DNA of 64,000 nucleotides from Cudoniella acicularis. Taxonomy: Eukaryota; Ascomycota; Leotiomycetes; Helotiales; Helotiaceae. The translations under genes and the position numbers were made by a program. Position 1 is the stretch's first letter; every line of letters begins with the position of its first letter. Below, piece after piece: positions 24,501 to 36,272 of the stretch. The notes beneath the pieces are model-generated. The model was not told the origin of the DNA. It was given only the letters and a program-made list of their open reading frames with translations, and did not search any database. Location of the stretch: NCBI GenBank assembly GCA_013054445.1, contig JAAMPI010000039.1, positions 1-64,000 on the forward strand, read 5' to 3'.

Positions 24501-26369
24501 TCATGTCGTGCCGCATCTAGCAAAATACAGGATGCAATCAGACGGCTTAACTTCTCAAAAATTGCACGAGCATCAGGTACAATTTGTTGATCTTTCAAAG
24601 CTATTGCGAGCTTTAGAATACTGCCTCCGAAGTTCGCGGGAATTGGGTTATATAGGAAAGATGCTTGAACAAAGTCGAAGGGGATTTCGAGCGTTCTCGA
24701 GTAATGATCGAAGGCATGCTGGAGGTAATATTGCAAGCTATCCTCGTTGAGTAGCATTCGCAATTCGGATTTACTTTCCCTGGCAGCTTTGCACCCAAGT
24801 GTGATTTCTGTGTAGAGCTTCTGAGCTTGCTCGAGGACTAACTTTGGCTGCGTGTCGGCTGGGAGGCGAACAACCTGAGAAATACAAATTCGTAAGCCCA
24901 TATAATCTGAAAATACGCGAAAGAAAGGGGTTCTACCCTGACAGAGCTATAGTAGCAAAGCATGAGATCCTCGACAGTCTCAATTTCTCGACCTCGAGCC
25001 TTCCAGAATTTTGCGTATTGGGCAAAAGTCACATTGTGATTTAGAGTCCTGGACAAAGATTTCAAGAGCTCTTGGGTAGCGATGTCAACATCCCATAAAC
25101 TCTTATGAATATCGGCATGAGAAGCGTTCTGAACGATTATTGCATGAGGAAGGACGGGGTGGTTGTACGAAGCCTCCAACGCATCTGTAGCCCACTCGAT
25201 AAGCTTTTCAAGGACGGCTTCAACAGTCCTAAAAACTGTGAGTTTGATTTCAGAGCACATGTTAAAGCCAGTGAGGAGTACCTTGGATTTCTATGAACAA
25301 ATACAACAACATCTGAAAAGGTAAAGAGAAGGCGGGGATAAAATTTAGAAACGGCAAATTGCCTTGTTCGTTCTAAGGGGGATTTTGCCCACTGAAGCTC
25401 CCGCTTTGAGGTAGGTTGATTTGAAGTGGTCTGTTTACTGTACCACTTTTCCGTTTCAGCTGCTTCACGCTCGTTTCGGAGTGTTGTCGCCATCGGTTCT
25501 CTCGCTCCACCATCTATACCCTCACAATCTGCGTATAGCATAGGCGTATCAGAAAGGGACGAAGCTGGATCCAGGTACAGGTGGACATCTTCAGAGGTCG
25601 GGACGTCTTTTCCAGGCAACCCCGCCACAGGGCAATGGTACTTCAGTGCCTTATTAGATTCGTTGATGTGAATAAGGAGCTTAATGAGGGTACTCTTTCC
25701 AGCACCCGTTTGACCGACGAAAGAAACGAGGCTGGGGGCTCGAGGACTTGGGAATGGTCTTTCTTCGGGTTGTAAACTAGTGGATTGGAGGGATTGGAGA
25801 GATTTGTTTGTGGCTGTCATCAGGCCAGCGTATCTCCCATAATCATGGAAAAAAAGCGGGCTGTCTTTGCTCACTTCCCTCCCAACCCCTATTTCGCTGA
25901 ATTAGCGCGTCTTCGTAGTCCAAATCCCAAGCTACTCACCAAACCATGCTGCATCTTCTTCCTCAGCCAGCCGTTTCTGAAGGCTCTTATCGTCTGGTGG
26001 AGTTGAAAAGGCCGGTTGAACCAGTTTCACCACTGATAGCGGGATTTTTGCGTGCTCAGATTTTGCGAGCTCTGTTTTCAGCGAGGCTTGTTTTTTGGCC
26101 TTGTGTACAGCCTGTGCCTTCCAGCAACCAGCGCAAAAGTTCCATTTGCAATCCTGGCAAAAGAATAAATCGTCTTCGTTCTCGTCGCAGACATCACAGC
26201 AGTCCGCAACGGGGATCTCTGCTTCCTCTTCCTCGTCATCCGAATGCTTGAAGATGCCCAGGCCCATGAAAGAAAATCGCGGGGTGAGGCTGGATGGCCC
26301 GGTGTCATTCATGTCCGGCGGTTGATGCGGCTGGTTATTTAATAGCTTCGAGAAATTCGTGTACAACAT
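21509..26369 (-). CDS. Receptor-like fusion: zinc finger, P-loop GTPase, RING, patatin fold (catalytically degenerate), C-terminal coiled coil
   Basis: Ten exons: 26369..25940, 25888..25282, 25228..24937, 24874..24491, 24444..23768, 23707..23600, 23547..23092, 23042..22474, 22398..22075, 21963..21509. They total 4302 nt, an exact reading frame of 1433 residues. Domains: Cys/His finger at 57-90 (CCDVCDENEDDLFFCQDC); GTPase at about 190-345 with G1 GQTGAGKST and G3 DCEG; helical middle; RING at about 728-770 (CWCCLFEPPEHTLSCGHVLC); patatin at about 785-1045 (GIRVLLLDDGGIRS, FDLIIGNG, PDLLLWIGTG); C2-like region, then a Ser-rich tail and a Glu/Arg coiled coil. Patatin nucleophile motif reads GNGSGS instead of GTSTGG, and the Asp motif reads HQE instead of DGG. 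Fungal patatin receptors of this layout are annotated as FabD/lysophospholipase-like; function is inferred to be nonself or stress signalling. Confidence 0.85.
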
Positions 26370-26502
26370 CGTTTCCTCAGCGATAAATTTGGGTTGGGGT
26401 GGCGAGGCTGGAGCCTATATGCCGTTTAAAAATAAAACCATCGATTCCACGCATGAAATGGGCAGTGGACATTTGCTTTTTGTGGATTTTGCTGTTGGTT
26501 CG

Positions 26503-26840
26503 TTAGATGTCGCCTTCGTTGCCTCGTGTCACCCGCGGAATCATGATTGGGCGCCATGATTTGACGTGCTCAATATTGAACTCGATGATATTCTCTCCAC
26601 CTTTCTCCACCCGCACCTCGGCTCCGATCAATCGGTTGTGTGTCATCATCGAGTTGTCGTAGTTGTAAATGCGCTTGGGTATCAACTCAGGACTATGGTA
26701 AGCAGGTCCCTTGATACCTCGGACGAGGAATTCGCCAATCACGTTGTGGCTAAGGGGTGAGTGGGAAAGAAGCCTAGAATAGAAGCCTGGAATCGTTATC
26801 AGAGGCGCAATGTCGCTCTCGGAGGGTTTTCAATCGCCAT
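26503..26840 (-). CDS. Small hypothetical protein (about 112 residues), apparent one-base frame break
   Basis: The reading PLITIPGFYSRLL...HNVIGEFLVRGIKGPAYH...RIYNYDNSMMTHNRLIGAEV...ENIIEFNIEHVKSWRP is protein-like throughout, but its frame meets TGA before any ATG. The nearest ATG (26840, MAIENPP) lies one base out of frame; a single added base near 26820 joins them. No family recognised. It sits between the receptor gene and the divergent NmrA-like gene. Confidence 0.45.
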
Positions 26841-27089
26841 CGCTGAGAACTTCCCCTTGATTGGCTCGGTAATTAATTAAACGGCGCCCCACTTAAGCGA
26901 GAAGGTAAAACTTGCCGCATTTAACCCTCTATCCCTCACTACTTTCTCAAACCAGAAATATGTCATACGATAGTCAACTGCCTCCGTCCGATTGCAAAAG
27001 CAAGGATTTCTAAAAAGGCTTCTTTTCTCCTTTGCAACAATCACCTTTGTATCTGCACTACAGTTACAATCAAAAAGAAAAGGATAAAA

Positions 27090-28344
27090 ATGACCTCGGA
27101 ACCAGGAAAACAGAACCTCTTAATCTTCGGCACAACCGGATATATCGGGACACACATCACCAACCAAATAATCAAGAATAAAGCATCATTCGGACGAATC
27201 GCCATTTTCACATCACCCAGCACAGTGGAGAACAAACCCTCCGTGGTTGCAAACTTGAAATCGGAAGGCGTAGAAGTTATCGTCGGCGATGCGACAAATG
27301 AGAATGATATCCTCAAGGCATTTCAAGGTTTTTACCCCTCACTAACTCTGCCCTCACAATGCATCATGACGCACGTGCTAAACACAACCAAAAAAAACAT
27401 GTAGGTATAAACACCATCATAAGCGCCGTAGGTCGCAACGCAATCCTCTCCCAAATCACCTGGATCCAGCTCGCCGACACTTCACCCAACTCCACCGTAA
27501 CACGATTCTTCCCCTCAGAATTCGGCACCGACATCGAATACGGCCCCTCATCCGCAACTGAAAAACCGCACCAATTGAAATTAAAGGTGCGAGCGACATT
27601 GAGGGCAGCTAAGAGATTGGAGCATACGTTTTTGGTTACGGGCCCGTATGCGGAGGCCGTGTTGAGGCCTGGGTCGTTTGATGTTAAGGCCAAGAAGGCC
27701 GCTTTGACGGGGGATGGGCAGGGGAAGATAAGTTTGACTACTAAGGATGAGTCTGTACCCCTTTCTTTCCACCTGTCTTCTTTATTTTTTAAGACAAAGC
27801 TAAAGAATAAAATAGCGTCGGCCGCTTAACAGTGCACGCCCTCCTTCACCCAGCCGCGTCCAAAAACCGCGCCCTACGCGTAAACTCCTTCACCGCAACC
27901 GAAGCCGAAATCCTCGCCGAGTTCGAGAGACAAACCGGGGGCGAAAAATGGACCGTGGAAAGGACTTCATTCGAGAAATTGAGAGAGTTAGAGAAGGAGG
28001 CATGGGAGAGGTACGCACATTCATTCTCCCCAATGATTTTGCATTTATTTGGGATTTATCAACTGGGCTCTTGAAACTTTTCTCGAGAGTACATTTCATA
28101 TTGCCTAGTAGGATGACAGATCGGAATGAAGCGATCGGCTTCTCAAAAAAACCTCCAAAAGTGAGAATTCGCTGATTTGCTTTATAGTGGGAATCCGGCC
28201 GCAACGGGGTATACGCTAAGGAGGATTTGGGTGGAGGGAGGAACGTTGTATGAGGTGAGGGATAATGCGCTTATTGGGGGAGAGGAGACGGAGAGTTTGA
28301 GTGATGCTGTGGGGGTTGCTGTGAAGAGTCAGTTGGCTGAGTAG
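27090..28344 (+). CDS. NmrA-like / isoflavone reductase-family NAD(P)-binding protein
   Basis: Four exons (27090..27327, 27405..27750, 27816..28010, 28188..28344) total 936 nt, 311 residues. The Rossmann motif [10 protein letters not shown] opens the protein, followed by [56 protein letters not shown] and [13 protein letters not shown], in the order typical of PCBER/isoflavone-reductase-like proteins of ascomycetes. Introns are GT-AG with tidy phases, so the model is firm. Such proteins are NAD(P)H-dependent reductases or redox-sensing regulators; the substrate cannot be told. Promoter side has two A-rich stretches just before the ATG. Confidence 0.88.
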
Positions 28345-29196
28345 GAAGGAGGAAAGTGGATAGACGGATGGGTTGAGAAGTGATGCTTATGAAGTGATGC
28401 TTATGACGTCACGAAATTTATGGAAATTTAATGACATGAATTGAACTTGGATGAGGTTATTATGAAATTTATAACTCGAAAATTAAGAATACTGTCTAAG
28501 AAAAAAAAGAACAGGAAATGACAGAATATCCGTAGAACAATTATTTTCCGAGTGAAGAATTAGCTCGAACTAAAGCCGAGTAGCAAACCTTTCGCTAGAA
28601 AGTAGACTGGAAATTTGGAAAGAACCAACTAAATAATAAGAGTCCGAAAAACCCACAGAGTAGCGTATTAGTACTGCATAGGTGCATCAACGAAAATAAA
28701 ACAACACCACACCTAAATCTCAACAACGCGGCATCCTCATACTTTACCACTGGTACACACGATACACTTCAAAATCAAATTTCATGGACAGACACTCTTC
28801 ATTCCATCCCCTCACAACCAACTAACCAACCCTCTCACTCCACCACCAATCACCATCACCACTATCGCCATCACCACTATCGCCATTACCACTATCACCA
28901 TCATCATCACCGACAACAAAAACACAAAAAGAATCTAGCCATCCATCCAAATTCAAAACATTCTATAACGGGCAATCCGATCCAATCCTACCAAGCCATT
29001 CCATTCCAAGTTAAGTTTCCCGCCAAAAAACTCCCCACAAATGCAATGAATACATTTTGCAAGCACATCACACATCGCACATAACACATGACAAAACAAA
29101 CAAACAACATTTTCCTCCACCCCAACTTACTCCAATACACGCCGCTAAAACGAACGCTTTTACAGTCCACCCCACATATATAACGGTGATATCATA
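28345..29196. other. Intergenic with a CAC/CAT-rich minisatellite
   Basis: Between convergent NmrA-like and RSR1 genes. A degenerate repeat of ATCACCACTATCGCC-type units lies at about 28846-28914. An 11-bp-spaced duplication (GAAGTGATGCTTATGA) occurs at 28377-28406. No gene seen. Confidence 0.5.
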
Positions 29197-30393
29197 TCAT
29201 AAAATCGTACAGCCCCCCTCCCTCTTCTTCTTCCTTCTTCGCGTCCCATGCGGTCGTCGCGTATGGTCTCGATCTCGATCTCTCCTCGCTGGGTAATCGT
29301 CTTCTCGCTGTCCTCCGCCGCCGCTAGCGTGCGACTGGCTGTCTTTGCGAATGATTTGCCGGCAGAGGTCGATGAATACTTCGTCTACGTTTGCTTTTGT
29401 TTTGAAGGGTTTGTGTTAGCTTTAAGCTCTCTCCTTTATAGTAAAAGTAGTCGGAAGTAAATAAAAAGGGGGAGGGGGAAAGGGAGGGAGTGGAAAGGAG
29501 AAAATACCTCTTCTCCTCGCAGAAGTTTCGTAATATGGCGCGTTTCCCCAACTCTGAGACACCGAGTATGCTTTCGACCGACTTACAACCCTATCATCTT
29601 CCAAATCGGACTTATTCCCCACGATAACGATGGGTACGTTCGGGTCGTCTTTGATGCGGATGATTTGCTCCCGTAGCTCGGCCAGCTCGTAGAGACTGCT
29701 TTGGCTCGTAATGGAAAATACTAATAGAAATCCTTGGCCTGTTTTCATGTATAACTCCCTATATTTTCAGATTAGATTAGGATCAGATCCACAAATGCCC
29801 GCTAAGTCGTACCTCATCGCAGCTGTTGTCAAAGTCAGAGTGTATCACGTGATTTCGATGTAGATGTTAAAACTCACTGAACTGCTCCGTTCCTGCAGTA
29901 TCCAAACTAGAAAAGTATAAGCTGTGGGTCTGAGGTAACATCGGGCTTTCCTACATCTCAAGCATGCATTGGCGGCCCTGTTACGTTAGTCAGTTATTAG
30001 CTGGCAAATGGATCGAGGCGGAAATGTCACTCACATCCACGTCGATGTGTTTGCGATATGAATCCTCGATTGTGGGGTCATAACTTTCGATCCAGACGTT
30101 TTGAACGAATTGCGCTGCGGATAAATTGATTAGTATATGAATGGTGCGTAGCACGAAAGGGGTGGGGAAAAGCAGGAGGGTATGTATGCCTTACCAGTGA
30201 GGCAGCTTTTGCCAACACCGCCTGCAAAGATTGTCAGCTATGAGACGTGAACTGCTAAACGTCAACGTCACTCACCGGCGCCCAAGACGACAATATTAAA
30301 GTCTCTCCTGTGGGTAAAATACACTGTTAGCATGCATTCTGTCAGCGGAACGTGATCCGGGAAGTCTAACCTTTGCGAAGCCCTCCCTGACAT
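29197..30393 (-). CDS. RSR1: Ras-like small GTPase Rsr1/Bud1 (Rap1-type)
   Basis: Nine exons (30393..30371, 30307..30276, 30221..30195, 30114..30035, 29977..29955, 29906..29878, 29822..29813, 29758..29508, 29393..29197) give exactly 672 nt, 223 residues. G1 [11 protein letters not shown], effector [17 protein letters not shown]3 [10 protein letters not shown]4 VGNKSDLE, and G5 ETSARRRANVDEVF are all intact. The protein ends in a polybasic stretch and the CaaX box CTIL, the same box as yeast Rsr1, so geranylgeranylation and plasma-membrane placement are expected. Rsr1 sets polarity sites through Cdc24/Cdc42; in filamentous fungi it guides hyphal tip growth. The very small exons (10-32 nt) are notable but typical for conserved fungal Ras genes. 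Confidence 0.93.
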
Positions 30394-32897
30394 GCTTGCG
30401 CGTCGAAGGCAAAAGTTTTTTTTTTCTCTCGACCTCTCCTCCTGTCTCCTGAATGTCCAACCCCAACTGCAGTTCCAACAGACCTCACTCACCTCACTCA
30501 ACTCGCACTTCGTCACTCACCCACAAGGGAGCAGCAGCAGCAGCTTCCCTGCGAGTCCGGTCTCGCTGCACAGCAACAACCCCTCGATCCGTTCTTTTTC
30601 GTTCTTCAAGGCGCGATGGACATGTATGACCATTGATCAGAACTCGAGTGCTTTTCGCACTTGCAACGCAATGCAATGCACGGATGGGCTCCTTTAGTCT
30701 GCTTCGATGTGCTGCGCTGCACTGCGATCCGTCCGCACTGGGCTTTCAAGGTTGGGCACCGGCCTCTGGGCTCGCGGTTTGAGTTTCCGCCTTTGTCACA
30801 AGTGTGCTGGATTTCCGGTGCCGAGTCGTGGAGCCATGGGACTAGGTAGGTGGTAAGTAGGTACTAGGTACTAGGTACGGATCGGTCTGCTCTGGGCCAC
30901 GCGACAATATTATATGATATCTGAGCTGGGTAGGGATGTAGTTCTGGATATAGGAGCAAACGTGGATATAGATATATCGTCGAATATATATAGACAGATA
31001 ACTCCTGTCTGCGGCACCGATGCTGAAGCGCGCATTACATGCAGCTGCTGGCTGGCCTTTTAGAACCGTCGCCGTCGTGGTGCGTTCCAACGGCTCCCAG
31101 CTGTTCAACCCGGATGGATGCAAGCAAAGTACCTGCTTGTCGAGGTACCTCGCTGCACTACGACGACGTCTAACAGCCCAGCAGTCTAGCATCAGCCATT
31201 TAAGACTCGTCGTGGCCCCGCGATGCGTACCCGTTGTCTTTCGCGGTGCCAATGATTTCTCTTGCCCCTCGCCAACCCTAGCTAGCGAGCTCCAGCAGTC
31301 CAATAACCCCGCGACCACTGCCGCAGGCCCAGAATGCCCATTGCCTTTCAGTGCGCCGCGCCGGCCAATGCGATTGCAGACTTACCTCCTTTGTCGTGCC
31401 ACTGGTCGACTGCTGGGCGCCTGGCCGGCCATCAAATCGACCTGTGCGATGAGGCTTCACTGCTTCGTACATCATATTGGTTCGGGCTGCGTTGCGTTGC
31501 AAGTCTTCAAAGTGAGTGAGATGCGATGGCGACCGAACCAGCGCTCTCGTCTAAAGTATCGCTTCCAAACCAGCGGCGTCACACTAGTAGTGGCATTGGC
31601 CGTGAGAGGTTACCACGCCTGGCCTTTCTTTGGAAATTCTCCTTTCTTTTCCTTGCATAACTGCAGCCGGGAAACATAACCACTGATTGGATGTCAGGAT
31701 GTATACTTAGCTTCCGAAGCAGCTTACATTTGCACGCTTGCATGTTGGTCCCAAGTAACAGGGTAATCACGGGGTGATATGCACGTGATATGTAATATCC
31801 CCCACGCAGGCGGCCTTGGCACCTTGGCACTTTGGCCGTCATGCACATCAATAGCGAGCTATAGGGTTTGGGCCTCGCCTCTATGAGAAGAATGTCTGAA
31901 TGTAACCCGGATACAGTAATCAATGATTATCTCTGCGGGATTGCGCTCAACCCCTGTGGCCGTTGTGGTCGAGTCAGACTAGCAAGTCTCGGCGAGAAGA
32001 TATGCTGCAGAGGCCAGTCCTGGGCCAAAGAGACAATCTATCACCGTGCTGCCATATCAATAGTGAACACAAATCGAAAATACTAAGACAATCTTTTGAT
32101 CTGTTCGGTCCGTGGGGAACTATCGATTGTATTTCTCGGGTTTATATTTGATCCTAGAATAGATCCCTATCTATCACTTGTCAACGCTCAACCTATGATG
32201 AAATGCGGGATGTCCTTTCTTTTTGCATGGCTTCCTCGATTCGACGCCTTCTCGGGAAATAAGCGGGAGACACCGCTGTTTGTCTCGGTTTTGACTCGGA
32301 CCCCGAACCGGCAAAGAGAACCGAGTTGTCTCATGTATAGGCATGGCTGCATTGATCTGTGGGTGTATTTCTGGCGCGGGATGAGAAGTCGGTGTATCGT
32401 AAGATATATTTGTTTGTGAGCTTGTGCTCGGGTTGATGATTCGGGTTGGCTGGATAGTAATTGATTGTCTTCTAACTACATAAGACCTTGAACTTAATTG
32501 CTCACCGCCTTGCTCATGTTCTGCGAATGAAAGACCTCGGCTTCCCCTGGAAATAGAGTTGGTTGACTTAAGATGGTTATAAGTCCAGTCAGCTGGAGGT
32601 AGGCGGTTTCTACATCCTCTTTGTTTCATTGATAGCTAAAATATTACGGAACGATTTGCCCCGGTCGAAGGAGATGAACCGGCCCCCAAAATGTCTCCTG
32701 GTTTTGCTTTGCTGTGTTCTTCTTGATATCTTGTGTCGGAACGTTAAACGTTATTTTCCGTGTTGGATCAGTGACTGGTAGGAGCCACGACCTCGAATAT
32801 TTGTTTAGATCTTCCTTGTGGGTTTATGGGCTTCCTCAACAACTCACCAATTCCTTGCTTGACGCTATTCGATAGGAGCAAGGTTTCTGATTGTCTC
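30394..32897. other. Intergenic; RSR1 promoter side and GC-rich DNA
   Basis: No gene supported. A 219-residue open frame at 31020-31679 (+) lies in GC-rich DNA, lacks any domain and is overlapped by equally long frames. A TAGGTACTAGGTAC repeat sits at 30843-30878. The rest shows short frames only. Confidence 0.45.
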
Positions 32898-34204
32898 TCA
32901 CCAATTCAGTCCTTCAATATCCACGCTTATTAGTCTTCCCAGAATCATGTCTGCCATGACCTTTCCAGTTCCCAAGCTCAAGCTGATACCTCAAGGGACC
33001 ATGGCCAGCGGCTAGCCATACTCCACCTTCTCCGGGTACACGAGTTTTCGGTCCGCCTAGATTCTCATCACCAATTCTTGTCAAGATCGGTGTACCTCTG
33101 TTGGTGACAGGTCGGAAGCACAATCCTTTCCTGACAACTTCCAGATCATCCACGGCCTGGTCTGCTCCCAAAAGCTTCTGTGCGGTTTTCTTCAACCTTT
33201 TTACGGCACCCTTGTCAATAATCGATTCCGTTGCTAAAGCTGGCAGAGCGAGTAAAGGCGAATTCAAACCGGCAATATATATTTCTCCACCCATCCTCGA
33301 GAAAACTTCTGGCGAATATCCCTCTTCATCACTGGTAAAAATCGCATGGCATTCCTTTTCTTCATGTTTCTTACTCGATCTCGGGGATCGTACAATCAAG
33401 GAATGGCCTGCTAGGCTTGATATTGGTAATCTCTTTCGGGCACTGGGAAACAGTTTTGAGAAGACTTGTGGTGACCATGCTCCAGCTGCAATGAGGATTT
33501 TCGTGCAGGGAATATCAGAGATTGTACCAGTATCCATATTAATAATTCGAATAGTTGACAACTCGTCCCTCATATCTTTATCGACTGATTCTGCTCGTGC
33601 CGGATGATGGAGTTGAACATCACGCTGCAAGCAGCTTTCGAGAAAGAATTGGCATAATCGTCGAGGATCTCTATTAAGAAAGTCAATATCAAGGCCGGAA
33701 GCCAAGGCAAGCTATAACGCTTGAGACACACAATTGAGCAGTGCTCCCGTCTTCGCTCATGCGTTCGATGCTGTCGCCCATGGTTCTCGAAAGCCACACC
33801 GGACCCAGCGCATCCGCATCCACATCCACGAATTCGCTTACTTCGGTAACAGCACTCGACCTACTTGCACCTTCTCATAGCCAATCATCTCCTCGTCCCT
33901 TTGTATTCCCTTTCCCTACTGTGCAACTCACGCCCGTGCTCCTCGAGTATCCCCATTTCTTCTTCCCATTGAAATCTTCGGCCAAGCGCTTGTGTTCTTC
34001 GAAACTCAGCTTTCCTAATGCCGCGACAAACGAAGACAACCAGTCCGTGGCAAGAAAACCGGTCGCCAAACCCAATGCAGAGGCGAAGAGTTCGGGGGAG
34101 GAATCGACGAGATGGATCGCAGAACCGGGAAGAGACTGGGAGAGGTAGTAGGCTGTTGAGACACCGATTATGCCTGAGCCGAGAATGACTATCGCTAATG
34201 ACAT
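32898..34204 (-). pseudogene. FAD-dependent oxidoreductase (DAO fold), broken by a stop and a frame break
   Basis: Exons 34204..33732 and 33670..32898. The start MSLAIVILGSGIIGVSTAYYL holds the FAD-binding GxGxxG. The frame GRGDDWL*EGASRSSAVTE is continuous except for TGA at 33877..33875, one C-to-T change from CGA (Arg). A 61-bp intron then joins STAQL to DPRRLCQFFLESCL. Near the end AAGHGP should lead into WGISLSLGTGKVMADMIL, but a one-base excess at about 32989-32997 shifts the frame to an unrelated tail; that frame, followed on, ends at 32898. Exon sum is 1246, one over a multiple of three. FAD binding by the C-terminus would be lost. Substrate class unknown. Confidence 0.75.
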
Positions 34205-34428
34205 TGTAGAAGATAGAAGGGAAAGGAGCTGAAGAAAAGAAGTTTGTCTTGAGCAGATGCTATGTCTCAATGGCTCGCGGCGTGAAGCTTGGTGTTGAGA
34301 AGTTGTGGCGGTTTTTCGTGGTGACGTCCATTTTCTGCGATTGACAGGGGTGGCTCGGCCCCACAAAAACCATCAACATCAATATCTTCATCTGCTTCCT
34401 CGCAACAAATTTCTTCAAGCTCATCACG

Positions 34429-35635
34429 ATGACAAGTTCAAAAGTGATCATTTTAACAGGTGCAAGCCGTGGAATAGGCCTTGCAATTGCGCAGTATCTA
34501 CTTCGAGAGTCACACAAAGTTCTCCTTGTGGCCAGAACCGCAGAACCACTTGAAAAGTTGAAGTCAGACTTTCCAAGGCAGGTTGAGTTCGTTGCCGCTG
34601 ATCTTGCAGACTTCTCAGTACGTGTTTTTATTTGTTTTTTCTTAAGGAGCCGCTATGACGTGACCAAACAGCCTTTTCGCTTGAAATTCATCCTCCTCGG
34701 GTCTCTAGTGGTCCGACTTAGAGAAACCTCTTTCGTTGTGCCGTCCATTTCTATGTCTATCCAATCACAATATCTTCAAACTACTTCCAACTTTTTTCAC
34801 CAATTTTTGCATGCACAGCATTTGCCGCATTTGTTGCGTGTTCCTGCTGTCCTACTGGCGGTTACTGCCGAATGTGACGCCAGTCTCATCGAGTCATTTA
34901 TCTCTTGCATCTCCACACTGCATGCTTGCATCCTTGCTGACCACCATCATTTAGATTGGCGGTAAAGCAATAGATCTATGTTTGCAGAAGTTTGGTTGCA
35001 TCGACGGACTAATAATAAATCACGGGACTCTCAGTCCAGTCAAACGGATTTCCGAAAGCACGCAAGAGGAATGGAGGTCAGCATTTGATGTCAACTTCTT
35101 CAGCGCTCTATCATTTGTAAGCTCCTCGCCATGTGTTGGCTTTTATCGATTTGATTCTAAAACAAGATAGGTGAAAGCTGCTCTTCCTGCTCTGCGCCAA
35201 TCAAAAGGCCGTATCATTCTTACCTCTTCTGGAGCATCAGTCAGCGCATATTCTACTTGGGGTGCATATGGGGCATCGAAAGCTGCTCTGAACCATATGG
35301 CATTGACTCTTACGGTTGAGGAGCCTGATATTACCACTGTGGCAATACGACCTGGGGTGGTCGATACTGAGATGCAGAAGGAAGTTCGCGGGCATGCCTC
35401 AGTCATGGATGACAAAGATGTTGAGAAATTCAAAGCCCTGCATGAGCAAGGGAAATTATTGCGGCCTGAGCAGCCTGGCTATGTGATGGCGCGACTTTCA
35501 TTGGGTGCTGGTAGAGAATTAAGTGGCAAGTTATGGAAGTAAGTCCTTAAGCACCTGGGCGGAGTTGCCGTTACATGAAGCTAACACAAATCAAGCTGGA
35601 ATGACAAGGAGCTCAGCAGCTTTCAAGATACATAA
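34429..35635 (+). CDS. Short-chain dehydrogenase/reductase (SDR)
   Basis: Four exons (34429..34617, 34955..35116, 35171..35538, 35596..35635) total 759 nt, 252 residues. Cofactor motif TGASRGIG at residues 10-17, structural INHG, and the catalytic triad: Ser in IILTSSGAS, Tyr and Lys in YGASK. AVRPG-like AIRPGVVDTEM follows. The last exon supplies WNDKELSSFQ, the usual end for fungal sepiapterin-reductase-like SDRs. The first intron is long for this genome (337 bp), so an extra small exon there is possible. Divergently transcribed from the broken FAD oxidoreductase, 224 bp apart, so the two may once have shared a promoter. Substrate unknown. Confidence 0.85.
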
Positions 35636-36272
35636 ATGAAATGGCCTTAGACAGTCAGCGATAGACTTGTGTAGAATTTAAGTTGAGGTGCCAGAAGGTG
35701 GTACCACAAATTCTCTATTGGTTAGAGCCGCTGGGCATGGCAGTGGGGTAGGTGATGCAAGTGCCCTCCAATATTTTCACCGCTTAAAATACATTTCTAC
35801 TACCTCCTATTTTTCATACATAGCACGAATCCCCGAGTCATCGTTTACCGATGCTATCCAACTCGTCTGAGTTTACAGAAACTCCGAATTTCCAACCGAC
35901 AAAGGCTTTTCTAGACTTTGCACCTGAAGTTTATCTCAATCTCTTTTTTTACAGCTTTCTTCGGAAACTCTTTATTCCTATATTAAAAAAGTCCAACCCA
36001 TATCCATTTCCTTTATAAATTTTCATTCGGTTCTATTTCTCACCCGAACCCCACCCAACATCTGCATGTTTCCCTCAACGCCGCCATCGATCCCGCACCT
36101 CCATCTTTCAACTCTCAAGCAATACTCTACATTCTCTCATTTCATAACCACACAGGTTTGACCGCGCCTCCCACTTACTGCACTTCGCAAATTCAGCTTC
36201 ATAAATGAAATAGATTTCCCGGGCTAATGCTCCTAACAGCAAAAACGATCACACTGCCACCGGTGCTGGTCC
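35636..36272. other. Intergenic between converging genes
   Basis: No gene or repeat recognised; 3' flanks of the SDR and the HET gene. Confidence 0.5.

Noticed and set aside
28846..28914. Possible CRISPR-like or regulatory array of ATCACCACTATCGCC units
   Set aside because: Units are short, contiguous and degenerate without spacers; it is a minisatellite in a fungal genome.
31020..31679. 219-residue open frame in the RSR1 upstream region
   Set aside because: No motif, odd composition, overlapped by other frames in GC-rich DNA.
33670..33731. Apparent frame shift in the FAD oxidoreductase before GLDIDFLNRDP
   Set aside because: A 61-bp GT-AG intron fits in phase and restores STAQLDPRRLCQFF; not a lesion.
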